This document shows, piece after piece, positions 45,685-59,500 of a stretch of 64,000 nucleotides of DNA. How positions within the stretch are numbered: position 1 is the stretch's first letter; every line of letters starts with the position of its first letter. Source of the stretch: Perca fluviatilis. Taxonomy: Eukaryota > Chordata > Actinopteri > Perciformes > Percidae. Both the position numbers and the translations under genes were made by a program. The stretch covers positions 10,329,840 through 10,393,839 of the forward strand of contig NC_053128.1 in the NCBI RefSeq assembly GCF_010015445.1, in the 5' to 3' direction. Below the pieces are notes generated by a model, which saw only the letters and a program-made list of their open reading frames with translations, was not told the origin of the DNA and searched no databases.

Positions 45685-45952
45685 AAATAGACAAAACACA
45701 AGCAAATTAAGAGAACATCTTCATTCATTTGACAACACATGCGCAGCATTTAGCAAACGCGCTGCAAATACACACAACACAACCAATTACACAATCGCGC
45801 TGCAAATATAGAAACGATGCAAAAAGAAAAGCACACAAACCCCGAAAACAAATGCAACACAAAAAACGCTGCATCCAGATTACACAACGGAAGTTCTCCA
45901 GGCCTCTAGGGGGAGCGCTAAGTGGGACAGCTTGCATTTTCGACCCCACTGG

Positions 45953-46004
<52 letters not shown>

Positions 46005-46452
46005 AAAGGATAGCTGGGGCACGTTCAATCTCACCGTTGGGAAACGTTGTGCAACTGCTTTGAGATCACAGACTGTAAATATTAAGTTTATGTTTAAGAT
46101 ATCTTTTCTCTCGTTTGGTGGGTGTGTCTCTAGTTTAATGGCTCAGGTCACAGGTGATCCCCACTCAGCAGAGTCTGTAAACTAAGGCAGCAGCGCTCTC
46201 TCCCGTGGGGTCGAAAATCAAGATGTCCCACTTGGCGCTCCCCTAGAGGCTGGAGAACTTCCGTTGTGTAATCTTGATGCAGCGTTTTTCTGGTGCATTT
46301 GTTTTGGGGTTTTGTGCTTTTCATTTTGCATCGTTTCTGTTTGTGTATTTGGTTGTGTTGTGTGTATATGCAGCGCATTTGCTAAATGCTGCGCCACGTG
46401 TGGTCAAATTAATGAAGATGTTTTCTTAATTTGTTGTTTTTGTCTACAGGCT
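45685..46452. repeat. foldback element with arms of about 260 bp
   Basis: 45685-45952 and 46194-46452 are inverted copies of each other over nearly their full length with scattered differences; for example aacggaagttctccaggcct on the left meets aggctggagaacttccgttg on the right. The spacer holds a GA microsatellite (45953-46001) and a segment shared with 25.0-25.3 kb. Confidence 0.85.
45953..46001. repeat. (GA)n microsatellite
   Basis: GA dinucleotide run with one AA interruption, in the spacer of the foldback element. Confidence 0.95.
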
Positions 46453-46845
46453 TCTGATTGGCCAACATCTTCTTTTTCTTTGAGTGATAGCCAACATTGC
46501 TTTAGGGTTAGTTTTATCACCGACTGTTGATTTGGCATGCTCTTTTTGAGAACAAAGGAGGGAAAAACCGTGTTTTCAAAAATGGGTACATGTGGACTAG
46601 GCCTCAGCTTATTCAAAGTTAATTACCTTTTCATAATGGGAATTGAATACCAACAACCTCACAGCAATTCCATTTTGTCATAAGGCAAGAAATAGCCTTG
46701 GATACTAAAAAAGCAAGATTTAAAGCTCCATTAATCAACATTTTTTAAATCAACAGTGATTCAAATGAGTGTTAAAATGCGAAAGGGGTCGCTCATAGTG
46801 ATGAACCCACCACCTCTGCAGTGCTACAGAGGTCTTTGGTCTTTG

Positions 46846-48329
46846 CAGAGGTGTCAAGTAACGGAAGTACAAATACTCCGTTACCTTAATTAAGTATAAA
46901 TTTTGGGTATCTATACTTTACTGGAGTAATTATTTTACAGCATAGTTTTTACTTCTACTCCTTACATTTTCACGCAATTATCTGTACTTTCTACTCCTTA
47001 GCTACATTTTTAAAAATAGCCTCGTTACTCACATTTCAGTTCGGCTTGTTTTCAATCCGGCTTGTCATCGTTCAAAAACAAAACAAAACAAAAAAAACTA
47101 TCCCGATCGCTCCATCCGGAGAGAGTGAATGTGACTGTGGTTGGATGGGAAGTATAAACATATACCATTCCGACACCCTATTGGTTTGTACGCGATCAAT
47201 CGCGCCTGCACAGACCCGGTGCTAATACGGCACCGCTGCCTTAACGACCGTTATCTACCGGACCGAATAGCAACGCGGATTTCGTTGCCTTATTTAGGTG
47301 CCACTTAAATGACTGCGCTTCTCTGCGATGCTCTGAAAACGGACGTTAGAGACTGGAAACATCGCCGCACGGGACGCTAGTTAACACTACAGTTGGCAGC
47401 AGGTAACGTTAGCCTAGCGTTAGCTAGCAGCTGGAGTGAACACGGTTAAAATGCTGAGAGCTAAACGGTGTAAAAGTGTGTCTGTATTTCACTGGAGAGG
47501 ATTCTAGCTAACACCAGACTGTAGCTGCCCTTGTCTGAAAAACACAGAAGAGATGTGTCACCTTTTTCCGCCCCTTCTGAGTTTGCAGGTATGATTTTAA
47601 TATAACCTTAGCTATTATAGTCATTATGGCCTTGAGAAAAATGTTTTTTGTGGAATTGGGGTTTTGTCCCCACGTTTTGGGGCGCTTAAGTTTCTTTTGT
47701 CCTTAATGGCATTACATCAGGGGTCTTCAATGTTTTTAAGCCAAGGACCCCTTAACTTAAAGTGAGATGTAGCAGGGACCCCTACTACATATTGTATGAA
47801 ATTAAGTTGCATATTAAACTGGGCCTACAATAACTGTTAGGGCAACCTGAAGCATTCTTACATACCCTTTTTTCATAAGCTATTAAAATATTAATTGTTG
47901 GCATGATTTTATAAATCATATTTGAATGTTACATATGTGGCACAGTAAATCTAGGATTAACTGTATCTGTGGGCTGATATCTTAGTGACTACCTAACCTA
48001 TAGGCCAGTAAGCCTATCATCAGTGGGAATTTATATTTGCTAATAATATATTGGAATTATGTTAAGGCATTTTTATTTTTTTTTCTTTTTAAAGAAAATT
48101 TACAACAATTTGGAGGCCCCCTGCAATGACTCTGAGGACCTCCTGTTGAAGATCTCTGCCTTACATTACTTTTACTTTTATACTTTAAGTAGTTTTGAAA
48201 CCAGTACTTTTACACTTTTACTTAAGTAAAAAGCTTGAGTTGATACTTGAACTTCTACAAAAGTATTTTCAAACCCTAGTATCTATACTTCTACTTGAGT
48301 AATGAATGTGAATACTTTTGACACCTCTG
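46846..48329. mobile_element. hAT non-autonomous element with a nested MITE
   Basis: Ends cagaggtgtcaagta and, inverted, cagaggtgtcaaaagta. The flanks ggtctttg and gtcttttg are compatible with a slightly decayed 8-bp TSD. Subterminal regions are full of tacttttactt motifs in both orientations. It encloses 47718-48158. A short frame near 47450-47580 may be a transposase trace but is too small to assign. Confidence 0.75.
47718..48158. mobile_element. hAT MITE nested in the previous element
   Basis: Ends caggggtcttcaatg and, inverted, cagagatcttcaacagg. Flanks cattacat and ccttacat match at 7 of 8 positions. Subterminal aaggaccccttaac and ggaggccccctgc sequences. No coding capacity. Confidence 0.75.
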
Positions 48330-48337
48330 GTCTTTTG

Positions 48338-49040
48338 AAACTGTGTTTTAGTTTTACAGCACAGATAAGTCCATACAGTAGCCTACACTACCTGACCAAC
48401 TACCTGACCAACACCAAGAATAAAGCACCTGGTGAAGAAAGTGGAAAATCTAGCAGCTAAAGAGCCTGCTAGCTAGTGGAGATCCAAGAAGAGTGAATGT
48501 TGGACATGGACACAAACACGACTCAAATGGGATATATTGTATTATAATGTTGCTCTGTCTGCTGGATGCAAAAGCAGACAACCATTTTCTTACACGTTAG
48601 CCATAACAGGCTTATAAGGTGATGACATGTCAGAGCTGTGTGTCTCTCAGCTTGATCTAGAGTGCTTCTGCCTCCTAGATCAAACATTTTAAAAAACTGC
48701 AGCTTTAAAGACAACATACAGATTTGAGTTGAAGAAGAAAGATATCAGACAGGCGCTGCTTGAATTTATTTATGAACCCGTTTCAAACATCAGGAAATTG
48801 TCATTTTCTAGTTTCTACGGGGAAAACACAACTGGTGAAATGCACTAGCAAAATAGAGAGAAAACCACCTGACACCTTTTCATTTATTGAACAACACCAC
48901 GCGCTATTATGTCAAACATCGAAAGTTGATTTAACACATCTTTGATACAGCTTTGACAAAAAAATTAAATTGAACATTGAAAGCTTCAGAGGGGCAGAAT
49001 GGGGGCTTTTGTTTGGGTCTGCACTGTATTGAAAAGTTTT
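48338..49040. other. no gene seen
   Basis: No supported exon or element end. The phrase agcagctaaagagcc near 48453 recurs near 58505, so part is repetitive. Confidence 0.4.
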
Positions 49041-49054
49041 CTTTTCTTTTTTAA

Positions 49055-49600
49055 ATAATAACTTTTATTTATATAGCGCCATTCATGAAACCCAAGGACA
49101 CTTTACAGAGTTACTGTGGCTAAGCTAAAGGAGGTTGTAGGCTGTGGTAAGCAGGTGGTGTTTCATGAGTTTTCTTTTTTTTTAAATGTCCAGGGATGTA
49201 GCATTTTACGGATGGGGCTGCAACATCAAAGGCTCTGTCTCCGAAGGTACAGAGTCTGGTGTGGGGAATGGAGAGCAGGCCAGTGTCTGAGGACCGCAGG
49301 TTTCGGGGTGGGGTGTATGGATGGAGGAGGTCGGATAGGTACTGTTGGGGCCAGGGGCATTTGGATTTGTCAGGGATTTGTAGGTGAGTCGGAGGATTTT
49401 ATATGTGATGCGGGACTTAATTGGGAGCCAGTGAAGGTGGATGAGGGTTGGGGTGATGTGCTGCCAGGTCTTGGTGTGGGTGAGGACCCTGGTGGCCTGT
49501 CTAGGGTTTTGCTGGGGACCCCAGACAGAACTCCATTGCAGTAGTCCAAAAGGGAGGTTATGAAAGCATGAATGAGGGTTTCTGCCACAGAGTCAGAGAG
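49055..49600 (-). pseudogene. L2/CR1-type LINE ORF2 end and tail
   Basis: On the minus strand, AETLIHAFITSLLDYCNGVL followed by SGVPSKTLDR is the conserved segment after the reverse transcriptase of CR1/L2-type LINEs. Downstream in the same orientation the matching end (dropped frames) continues, closing at tatataaataaaag-type tail sequence near 49060-49075. Frames are disrupted, and the rest of the element is missing. Confidence 0.65.
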
Positions 49601-50393
49601 TGATGGCCGGAGTCTGAAAATGTTTTTTAGATGAAAAAAGGCTGATTTGATGTATGTTTAGTATGGAAAGAGATGGTGGATTTTTCTTTCTGTAACAGGT
49701 ATTTCAAAATCAATGCCTGTGATTGTTTAGTCCCTTTTAGAGCAGAGGCCACTCATGTAATACACACACTCCTACACCAGCTTCTACTTTCTCAGAGCTT
49801 TCAGTGAATGCTTACTATGACAATATTTATGAGTATCTCACCCTTAATTAAGGGCTTTTGTGCAATCTGCAGAAATGCCACTAATGTCAAAATGAAATCA
49901 TGTCTCTGGAGTTATTTTACAATGTCATTTCAATTAGATTTTAATTATGTTTTATTCCTTTTCATGTGTTGATCCCGACTGACCTTGCAAAAATGGCTTT
50001 TGTCTTTCCAAAGGTGTCTTGCTGTGTGTTCACACTCCAGTATTTTTCTTCTTGATCTCTAAGTAGCTCCTATTGAAAGTTTTGACATGTGGTGCTGTGT
50101 TCAATAGCAGCTCAGTACTGGCTGTTGCTTGTAGACACAATAATATTCATTCGCTTTCCCAAATCATGTTCTGTTTGACACTCCAGGCATTTACACTGAC
50201 ATAAAGCCTAAAGGCAAAAGAGTTCTCTTCTGTCTGCTCTGGAGGCAAGTCTCATTATTGGCTGGCCCTGCACTCTGATGCCTCTGGGGAGCATAAATAT
50301 TCATGCAAAATTGTACATACTGGAAGTATTTCCTCGAGGCAAAATCAAAGTACAAGATTGGATACAAATCCCACCGTTGCATCAACTTGACAA
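49601..50393 (-). other. adra1a: adra1a 3' UTR and flank (extent unknown)
   Basis: Sequence downstream of the adra1a stop on its strand. I did not find an obvious polyadenylation signal close to the stop and place no firm end. Confidence 0.4.
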
Positions 50394-50866
50394 TCAAACA
50401 GCCTCTCCTGTAACGCTGAGAGAAAGGCGTAAAACCTTGGTTGACTTGCGACTGGAGGGGTTCTGTGGGACCGGCGTCCCACTTGCTGAGAGACACCACG
50501 CCTTTAGTAGACTCTTCCTCTGGATTTGTGCACTTTGAGCCTCTGGACCGCAGACAGATGACGAGGAGGTGGACAGCGCCCTGCAGCAACCCCATGACGA
50601 AGCAGTGTCGCGGTGTTGGGCTGCGGGAACAGAGGTGTTAGACTGTGGGACTGGACTGGAGGAGTGGGCGCTGATGTGTCCTTGCGGTTTGGCAGCCAGC
50701 GCCCCAGTTCTCAGGCAGCGGCCACGGAGCACGTTGTGGAAGGCTTTCTTGAACTCCCGGCTGAAGCAGGGGTAGATAATGGGGTTAATGCAGCTGTTGA
50801 GGTAACCCATCCAGAAAGTAATCTTAAAGATGGTTTCAGAAGGCTTACAGGATGGGAAGATGGATC
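50394..50866 (-). CDS. adra1a: adra1a exon 2: helix 7 and C-terminal tail
   Basis: Begins after ttctctctag, completing a Gly codon, with [20 protein letters not shown] then [21 protein letters not shown] Ser-rich cytoplasmic tail of about 110 residues follows, ending TGEAV and TGA; human ADRA1A ends NGEEV. No frame damage. Confidence 0.95.
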
Positions 50867-53436
50867 CTAGAGAGAACACACACAAACATCTCAATATAGG
50901 AATGGGAAGACACTACTACTGTACACTACTAGTAAGACTAATAAGTACCAGTTGGAACTAGAAAGTGCTATGGTTGCTCTATCAAGGTTGAACAATCGTC
51001 TGAATTTACAGTGTTTAAATAAATGAATGGTCTGTCTCTCTGTCCCTCCTCTCACATTCCCTATTCCTCAGGCCCCTTCAATGCCATATTCCATCCATCC
51101 ACCAGATGCCCTCGGACTTTCCCCTTTCCCCATTACCTGACTGCCCTTCCCTGTCCGCACACCTGTTTCCACTTCCCTCACCCGCTCACCTGTATCTCAT
51201 TCCCTCATTAGCCTCCCAGCTCATATACCGGCCCATGTCCATTTATTTCCAGCCAGTTCATCAAAGTGTTGCAATGTTTATTTTGTATTTTTTTGCCTTG
51301 TGGTTTTTCTTTCGAGCTTCTGAAACCTGAACCTGGGACCTGTATCTGCCTGCCTTCCTGTAAGCCTGCATATACATATGTTCATCGTCTGTAGTCATCG
51401 CTATTTTTTTTGTTTGTACGTAGTGGTGGGCAGATCGAGGCTTCGTGAAACAGTGAAACAGTTGAAGCAAATGTGCCGTATTGTGTCGAGGCTTCGAAAC
51501 AAACTGACACCCGTCTCAACGATGACACCTAGTGGTCACTTGCAGGTGTTGATCTGAAACAACCTTGATAACGAGCCATTCAAAAAATAAAAAATGTATT
51601 ATTGTATTGTATAATTTTTCTAATATGTGAAGCTTGTAAGGCTTGCAGACTCCTCACTGTGCATAATGCTATTTTGGTCATAAAAAATGAATATTAATAA
51701 AAGAAATCAAGCCACAATGTCTCATTTTTATAGATTTTCATTCAAAAATATTTATTTCTCTGCTGTGGAAGGACTTAGCCTACTTCGTGTTTTACAGATA
51801 ATTTCTCCAGCCTTTGAAAAGATCCTCTCACAAGGGACACTTGTTGCTGGCATGCAAAGATATTTTTTAGCAAGGACATACAAATGAGGAAAGATTACTG
51901 CTCTCTCTTTCCAGTAAGTTAGGGGATCATGAGTTCTGGGCAAAAACGCATAGTTGTGGTATTTTTTCACTTCCACTGTGGCTTCAGTTGTAGCATTATG
52001 TATAATCTGGGTTTTACGGATACAATCATTAAAACATTCCCATAAACTGTCCTGTCCTATCTATCTATCTATCTATCTATTAATGTGTCACTGTATGTAG
52101 GTCTATACTCTGTCTGTCTCAGTGTATCAGTCAATGTGTAAATTTAAATGTAAGCCTAAATATAACTAAACAACTCGCACTATGAATGTCACTATATCAC
52201 CAAATATCCGCTATCTCAAAATCAAACTCATCTCACAAAAACCCACGAGGTCAAGGTGCGTTGACTTCACTTTAATACTGATGTGCGATGTGTGTTCCCG
52301 ACCCTGTCAATCAAACGCTGATTTGGCGGACCATGCCACCTGTTGAAACACTAGTGAAACACTCCGGTGTTTCATTTAGCCGTAGTCACGTGACATCAGT
52401 GTTTTGAATCGCGCTCCGGATCAGTGTTTCGAAACATCTGCGCTTCGGGATCTCGGCAAAGCTTCGGAACATCAGTTTCACTTCAGCCATCCCTATTTGT
52501 ACGGTCACAGTAACGTAGGAATCATAGTTACTGTTTACTCGCAGCGCTAGCACAAAGCAGACAAAACAGTACGCCGCTTCACACACGATTGAGTTGAAAA
52601 GCGAGTCTGTTGCGTTATCTCTGCCATCCCTCTCTGGGGGACTAACCTCCGCTATTTGTAGTGCTATTTGTTTAGTACTAAAACGAACCCATGACGGTTA
52701 AATTGTGGCTCGTTTTTAAAGTTCATTTAACTACAGTTCCTACGGTGGCATGTTTACATATATTAGTCAACTAGCACATAAAAAATATATGTTTTGCTGC
52801 CTTGTCATCTTAACTAGTTAACAGTTAGCCAGCTATAGACTGAGAAAAAGTGATTGAATTCACTGTGCAGCTCAAAGGCTATCATCGGCCGCTAACAGCA
52901 ACTTTTAGTGGTGGAATGTTTTCTTGCATGTTGAATAATCCACACACCCTTTAAATGTTCATATCACAACTTTGACCATTCAGTTAGTTTTTGTTGTCTC
53001 TCTTGCATGGCATATGCTTTAGTGATTATTGGGTCTTCAAGCACTTTAAAAAATATGATTTCATTCGGATTATGCGAACTGAGAATATTCTATTTATTAT
53101 ATGTTCTATTTATTTTATATATAAAAAATAATAGGAAAATATATGGATCCATGAAATAACTGGCCTTTAAAAATAAAAATCTGCCTGCCTCTATGGGAAT
53201 TTAACATAGGGGTATGTATAATTATGCCCCCTGTATTTTAAGGAAGACCATTTATTTATTTATGATCCATTATTCATTCACAAAGAAAATTGGTGTCCTT
53301 TAAAAGGTCGGATATTTCAAATTTTTTTTTAATTAAAGCATTAAGATACATTTCCAAAAGATGATTTTTTTTATTCCTCTTTTTAGTCAATTTTAGCATG
53401 GGTATGTAAACTTATGAGCACCTGTGTGTGTTTCTG

Positions 53437-53533
<97 letters not shown>

Positions 53534-56500
53534 CCTATATTTCGAGTTTCCTATCGCATCAGTTGGTAACTATGGTTTGTCCAAGTGGTGTACAAAGCCA
53601 GGTGCACAAAGAAATGGTTTCTTAGTTTCTTGGGAAAAATTAAGAAATGGTTTCTTAGTTTCTTGGGGAAAACTTGACTGGCCTGCACAGAGCCATAACC
53701 TCAACCCCATTACACACCTTCAGGAAACTGCATAAATCAATGTGCAAAACCAATTTCTACAAAAGCAGGGGCTTTACAGTATAGTATATGGTACCATTGA
53801 TGAGCAGCAGCCATCAATTCTTTTTTTTAAATCAGTATGCATTCTGTGCAGCTGCAGTGAAAGGCGGGCGGCCATCAAGTGCTTCAGCAGAAAAACAGGC
53901 TTTCCATCTGAAGTGCTCTGGAAAAATACAAAATTCAATGTTTTTTCAAACCCTCAGTCTGCAAATCTCAGACTATCATTGTCTCTGAGCTTGAATGAGC
54001 ACTGCGCTGTGAGCCTTGAAAGTCTCTCTCAATTGAAATGCATAACTATTCTCTGCTGACTGGCTGCCTTGGGAGGCTACAGGGTGACTGAAGATGCCTC
54101 CTAGCATTACAGCCCATTAAGCCTCGTGCCTGTTATCTATAATAGCTTTCATAGGAGAGAGCAATAGTTTGCTTCATTCCATTTCATCTCACAGTAGAAG
54201 CCCATTCTACTCCGGTGTAGTGTTTTATTTGGTCTATTTGGCTGCTTGTAATTGAATTTGTTGAAGTCCCTTCTGAGAATCTCGAGCAGTAGAGTTGGGG
54301 TACAGCGGGGAAGGAGAAAGGTCCTGCCTGATGTTGTGTTCATTGAACAAAACATATCAAGCAACATTATACAAATTATTTAAGCCTCCACAGCTTTTGC
54401 ATCACAATAGCTACTGTGCTGAACCACAGGTGGGTTGTTACATCTACATAATAAAGGCTTAGTCTGTATTTTTAGCCCTGATAGCCCTTCTTACTCCCAA
54501 CTCGGCACCCTTTAGTGTCTGTATGAGACACCGGGCAGAGCAACCGATGACCTAGTATGAAGAGCAACAATGGCAGGGAGTAGTATTAAAAACCGAAACA
54601 CCGCATCAGGAGGCAAATTAGGGTGATGGATGGGTCAAACAACAAAAGTTTTTCACCTGGGGTTTCTGTCCCATTTGTGTCCTGTGTGTCACTTAGATGT
54701 ACATATTTTAACCCCATGCACGGTCCTTCTTAACTTTTAGTGGTTTTACCAAGCATGTTAAATAATGACAAAAGTTTTTTTTTTTTTGTTTTAGATAGAT
54801 GGCCATTAAGTCTGGTACAGATATCCATGGGGTCCAGAGGATCAATTCCAATTATTTTGCTATTGATTCATCTAGATGATGAATCCAAATGACTTTGATC
54901 CCCAGACTGTTCCCGTAGTGCCACCAAGAGTTTGACATTTGTGGTTCTGAGTGAAATGCCATGACAACTACAGTATTAAAGGTCCTATGACATGTTGCTT
55001 TTTGGATGCTTTTATATAGGCCTTAGTGGTCCCCTAATACTGTATCTGAAGTCTCTTTTATATAGACCTTAGTGGTCCCCTAATACTGTATCTGAAGTCT
55101 CTTTCCCAAAATTCAGACTTGGTGCGGAATTACAGCCACTAGAGCCAGTCCCACAATGAGCTTTACTTAGGATGTGCCATTTGTGTCTGTAGCTTTAAAT
55201 GCTACTGAGGGGGACAGAGGGGGGGCAAGGTGGAGGGTGGGGGTGTGGCCTTGACCAACTGCCATGCTTTGCTTGTTTTCAAGCCATGTTGTCTCTCTCT
55301 TTCTCATGGGTGGGCCAAATTATCTGGGTGGGCAAAGCAGAGAAAGGGGAGTTAACCTTGCTCCTTATGACATCATAAGGCCACTGGGGGACCATAGGCA
55401 GGCTGGGGGAACTCAAATTAATGTTTTAAAATTTTCGTGCCATGGGACCTTTAAATGGATTGCATGCTAACATCAGCATTTAGCTCAAAGCACTGCTGTG
55501 CCCAAGTACAGCCTCACAGAGCGGCTAAGTGGCTGTAGAGTAGACTCCTAGTGGTGTTCAACGTACTGTGTACATTTCAGGTATTTTCACACATTGTTTG
55601 AGTTTCTCTCCTAAAAGCCCGCAAAATATTCAATTTACAATGATATAGAACCGTAAAAAGCAGGAAATCTTCCCATTTGAGAAACGGATGATTGATTAAA
55701 AGGCCTTTTTCACAGCAGACATTTTGACTTGTCATAGTAGGAAAAGCCCAGGTGTTACTAACAGCGTTAACGATGGCTCAATACTATTCAAGTGTCCCAG
55801 TAAGTCATGACAGCCTGAGCCAGCATGAATAACACCAGGACCCCCCTGAAACTGGGGCAGTTAAATGGAATTCACCCTTCATTAATTTTTATCATTTACA
55901 CCTGTGATTTTTCTACTGGGACAGGGGCGAAACGTCTTCCGTGTAAAAGCCCTTTTGGCTAAATGTTTCAGCCCTAATGTAAAACTTTTAATAACATCAG
56001 GAAATAATAACGTAACCATGAAAGTCTAACTAAAGACAAACTGTGATAACTTATATGTAGTTGTTAATTGTTAAAAGACCTGTTAATTGAAAACAAGCTC
56101 CCAGTAATTGGTAGAGCAACATTTTGATTAAACATTGGGCATTTCATTGGGTATGAATGTACACCCTGGCAAAAAAAGAGGCAAAGATAACTCATAATAT
56201 ACTGTATATCCAAAGCTGTTTCATCCACGTCTCCTCCATCCTGTATAATAGATTGTTGCTTCTATAAGATTACAGTTTGTGTAACAAAATACATGTTTCA
56301 GAAATAATCTCGCCATCTGTGACCTGCCAGGTCACTGCTGACAGACTATTAACCTTAAATACACACTGGCACTCACTTATCTCAGTTGAGCCATAAATTC
56401 TTTCAGATGCAATTAAGATTTTAGATTAGGCTTCACAATGGTCGGTTTCTGTCCTCTCTTACATCCATGATAACATCGCCGCCTTTGACAGTCTGACAAA

Positions 56501-59500
56501 ATGAAAGTCTAATTTATTGAAGATAGAGTTCAGAATATCTGTCTTAGTGGACATTTACCTTTTTTCTGAGTTCCCGATATTGTTAACTGAAGCTCATATC
56601 TACAGTGACGTTTGACTAGTAATAGCAGACTAATCCTTAATTAGTTCATTTCTATTCAGTTTGTCTTCTGCTTAAACTTTAATTACCATTTTTTTTAATA
56701 TACTTTCCGGAATTAAGGAGGCCTCTACAAGAAATCATTAAAGCTCTCATTATGACGTCAATTCATTTCTGAATAATTTTAATCCCTTTCTTAGATTCAG
56801 TGAATATATTATTTCCTTAAACTGTACAGCAGATAAATCATTTTAAGGTTTTCTTCAGCTGGATCTCACAGAATTCCGTGAAACGAACACTCCCCTTAAC
56901 TCAAAATCTGTGGCAGTTTCACGGAGTCGCCGAAAATTCCGTGATGGGCCCACGGAAGAATTCCGTGAAATGAACACGGCCCCTTAAGTCAAGGAAAAGG
57001 TTGTGGGTGGGCGGGACAACAAGTTGCGTTTAGGAAAAGGACGGGACGGCCGTATACAGCGGACGGGTTGGGTTTAGGAAAAGAAAAATGGGACGGTTAG
57101 GGTTAGGAGTCGTGACACGCGGGACACGATCCCCGGTCTCCCTGAGAGGAATTTTGGGCTTTCGTACTCATCGCTAGCATTGTCGCTCTTAATGCTATGT
57201 CATCTTCTCATTGACTTTACTTTGGCATTGTTTTCTGTGATGGCCACACGGAATTTTCACACATTCCGGGCCACCACCACGTAATGAGCTGTTAACAGTT
57301 CGTGATCATTTCACGGAATTCTGTGAGATCAGGCTGGTTTTCTTTGTGTCATTTTCCCTTAGGCTGTGCTCCCCTATAAGTCAAAGAGCTACTGTAAAGA
57401 GCTTTTGAAAGATACAACACATCTGTGGCAGCCTTTCAAAAACTCAGTAGGCTGTTTAAGGCAAGACACTGCTGGTAAATAGGGTAAACATTTGTATATA
57501 AAAGATATCACCATGTAATGTCCCCAGTTGATAATTTACATTAAGACACTTCTTTTTTTATTGTTTTTATGTTCAAATATGCAACTCAGACATTATGTAA
57601 TTAAATATGTGCTATTTTCCATACATTTCCAAATCTGAACATTGGATAAGATAATGCTAGTTTTTCACAGAGGATATCTTTTTATCACTGCATATATCAG
57701 AAAATAATGACCTGGAAAAAGTCTATTTTCACCATATTTGTAGGAATAAAATGTTAAAGGATATGTTATAGTATATGTGATAAGAGTAAAACTGGAAAGT
57801 GTGGTGTATGTAAGTGCTATTGAAGTGGAGATTTCTGGCTCAGAGTAAGGAAAAAAGTCATTTTGAGAAAATGGCCTTTAAAACAGCCTGCAATCTCAAA
57901 ATTGACCAGTGCATGTTTTTGCCTGCCGGGTCTGGCCTTCTAAGTATTACAGCTGCTGCATTGTATAAAAGATTTGAACTCTTCTGCTAAATTGCAACTC
58001 ACAAGCTGTTTTATCATAGGTACATTTATCTCTACCTGGCCTGAAAAGCACCTTTTTACTGTCCGCTTTCTGATAGTTTCAAATTTATTGCAACTATAAG
58101 TACACCCAGCAGTGATTGCATACTGATGCACCATTCCACATCACTGCAATAGTGAATAAAAATTAGACTTTTAAAATTAATTTAGCTGATAAAAAAAACA
58201 GCTACCGTCTTTTATTTCGTTTAAGCGGCTGTAATCAATATTTATATAATGACAATGTGAAACACTGACAATGTTATCACTTGAATCTGCAGCTCCCCTC
58301 TTATTTAAAGAGCTTTATAGTAAGTTTCAGCTCATTGTTTAGCTGTCCAGCCCACGACTTTTCTGTTCTGGTTCACTCTCCCCGCTCTCATACTGTAGTT
58401 TTTGGTCACAGTAGGTAACTGTTTTCAATGACAAAAAGCTCTTAAAATGTACTGTACACTACTACAAAGTTAAGAGACTAGCAGGTGAACATGGTGGAGC
58501 ATTTAGCAGCTAAAGAGCCAGATTTGTCCCTCAGGAGTTGGTGGAGCCCAAAAATGGAGCTAAAAGTAGTTGAACTCGCAACAACAACAGCTGCTGTTTT
58601 TAACACATTGTGAAACAGAACTAATTAAGTTTAGGCAACACAAATACTTGGGGTTAGTAAAACATCAGGGATTGGCTTAAAATGAGTCACGTACAACTAC
58701 TGAAATGAGGAGAATGCATCACAGACATCACTGCGTCACAAACTAAGGTCCGTAAAAGTATGTTAAGTAATTTCATAAAGTGACTCTTGAGTTTTTGTTT
58801 CACACGGGACACGAACCCCGGTCCTCTAAGTGAAAGTCATGTGTTTGTTTGAATTTGGCTCTCTTAATCATTTTTTTGTCACCTCACTTCCTTGGTTGCT
58901 CCTGCGATAATTACTACAACCACGAGAGGTCGGCATCTAACAGCAAATGTAAATATTGGTCGTTATGAGCTGCTCGCACAATTGACCTATATGGTCGTTT
59001 TCTGCAAGTGTTTACTTAACAATTAAAAAAAACAGACCCATAGCTTTGTGACTTGAATACATTAAAAGGCACAAACTGGGGTTATGTTACGTTAAAAGCA
59101 GAAGGGGTTAGGAGGTACCTACCGATTGGTAAAACCAGGAAAAAAGGGAGCCAGCACAGAATGAAGCACCCGACAACAATGCCAAGAGTCTTGGCTGCCT
59201 TCTCCTCTCTCGAGAACTTCAGCAGCTTCGGCAGGGAAAAGGTTCTGCGTTTATGTGTCGGGGTCCCGTCGTCGTCCTCCTCCTTCTTCTCCGTCTGAGG
59301 AGCACTCCCTCTGTGAATCCTAAGCACCACCCCCTCTGTCTCAACCCCTTCTCCACTACTGCCCTTCCTGAGGGTTTTCGTCTCTCTCTTCGCCACGGTA
59401 TACACGCGGCAGTACATGGCCAGGATGATGGCCAGAGGTATGTAGAAAGATCCTAGTGCCGAGAACAAAGCATAGCCGGGCTCCTCCGTGATTCGGCACA

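Larger units (their letters stand above)
50867..59122 (-). other. adra1a: adra1a intron
   Basis: An 8,256-bp phase-1 intron between helices 6 and 7, donor GTAGGT and acceptor ttctctctag. It contains the hAT at 51421, a (TATC)n tract, MITEs at 54980 and 56856 and a dispersed repeat at 58640. In the remaining stretches (52504-53435, 53736-54979, 55451-56855, 57345-58639) I see no exon or RNA gene. Confidence 0.9.

Noticed and set aside
49116..49544. 142-codon plus-strand frame rich in Gly and Val
   Set aside because: It is the antisense of the LINE ORF2 fragment on the minus strand.
53424..53735. Frame with repeated Tyr-Leu-Ser-Ile
   Set aside because: Produced by the (TATC)n microsatellite.
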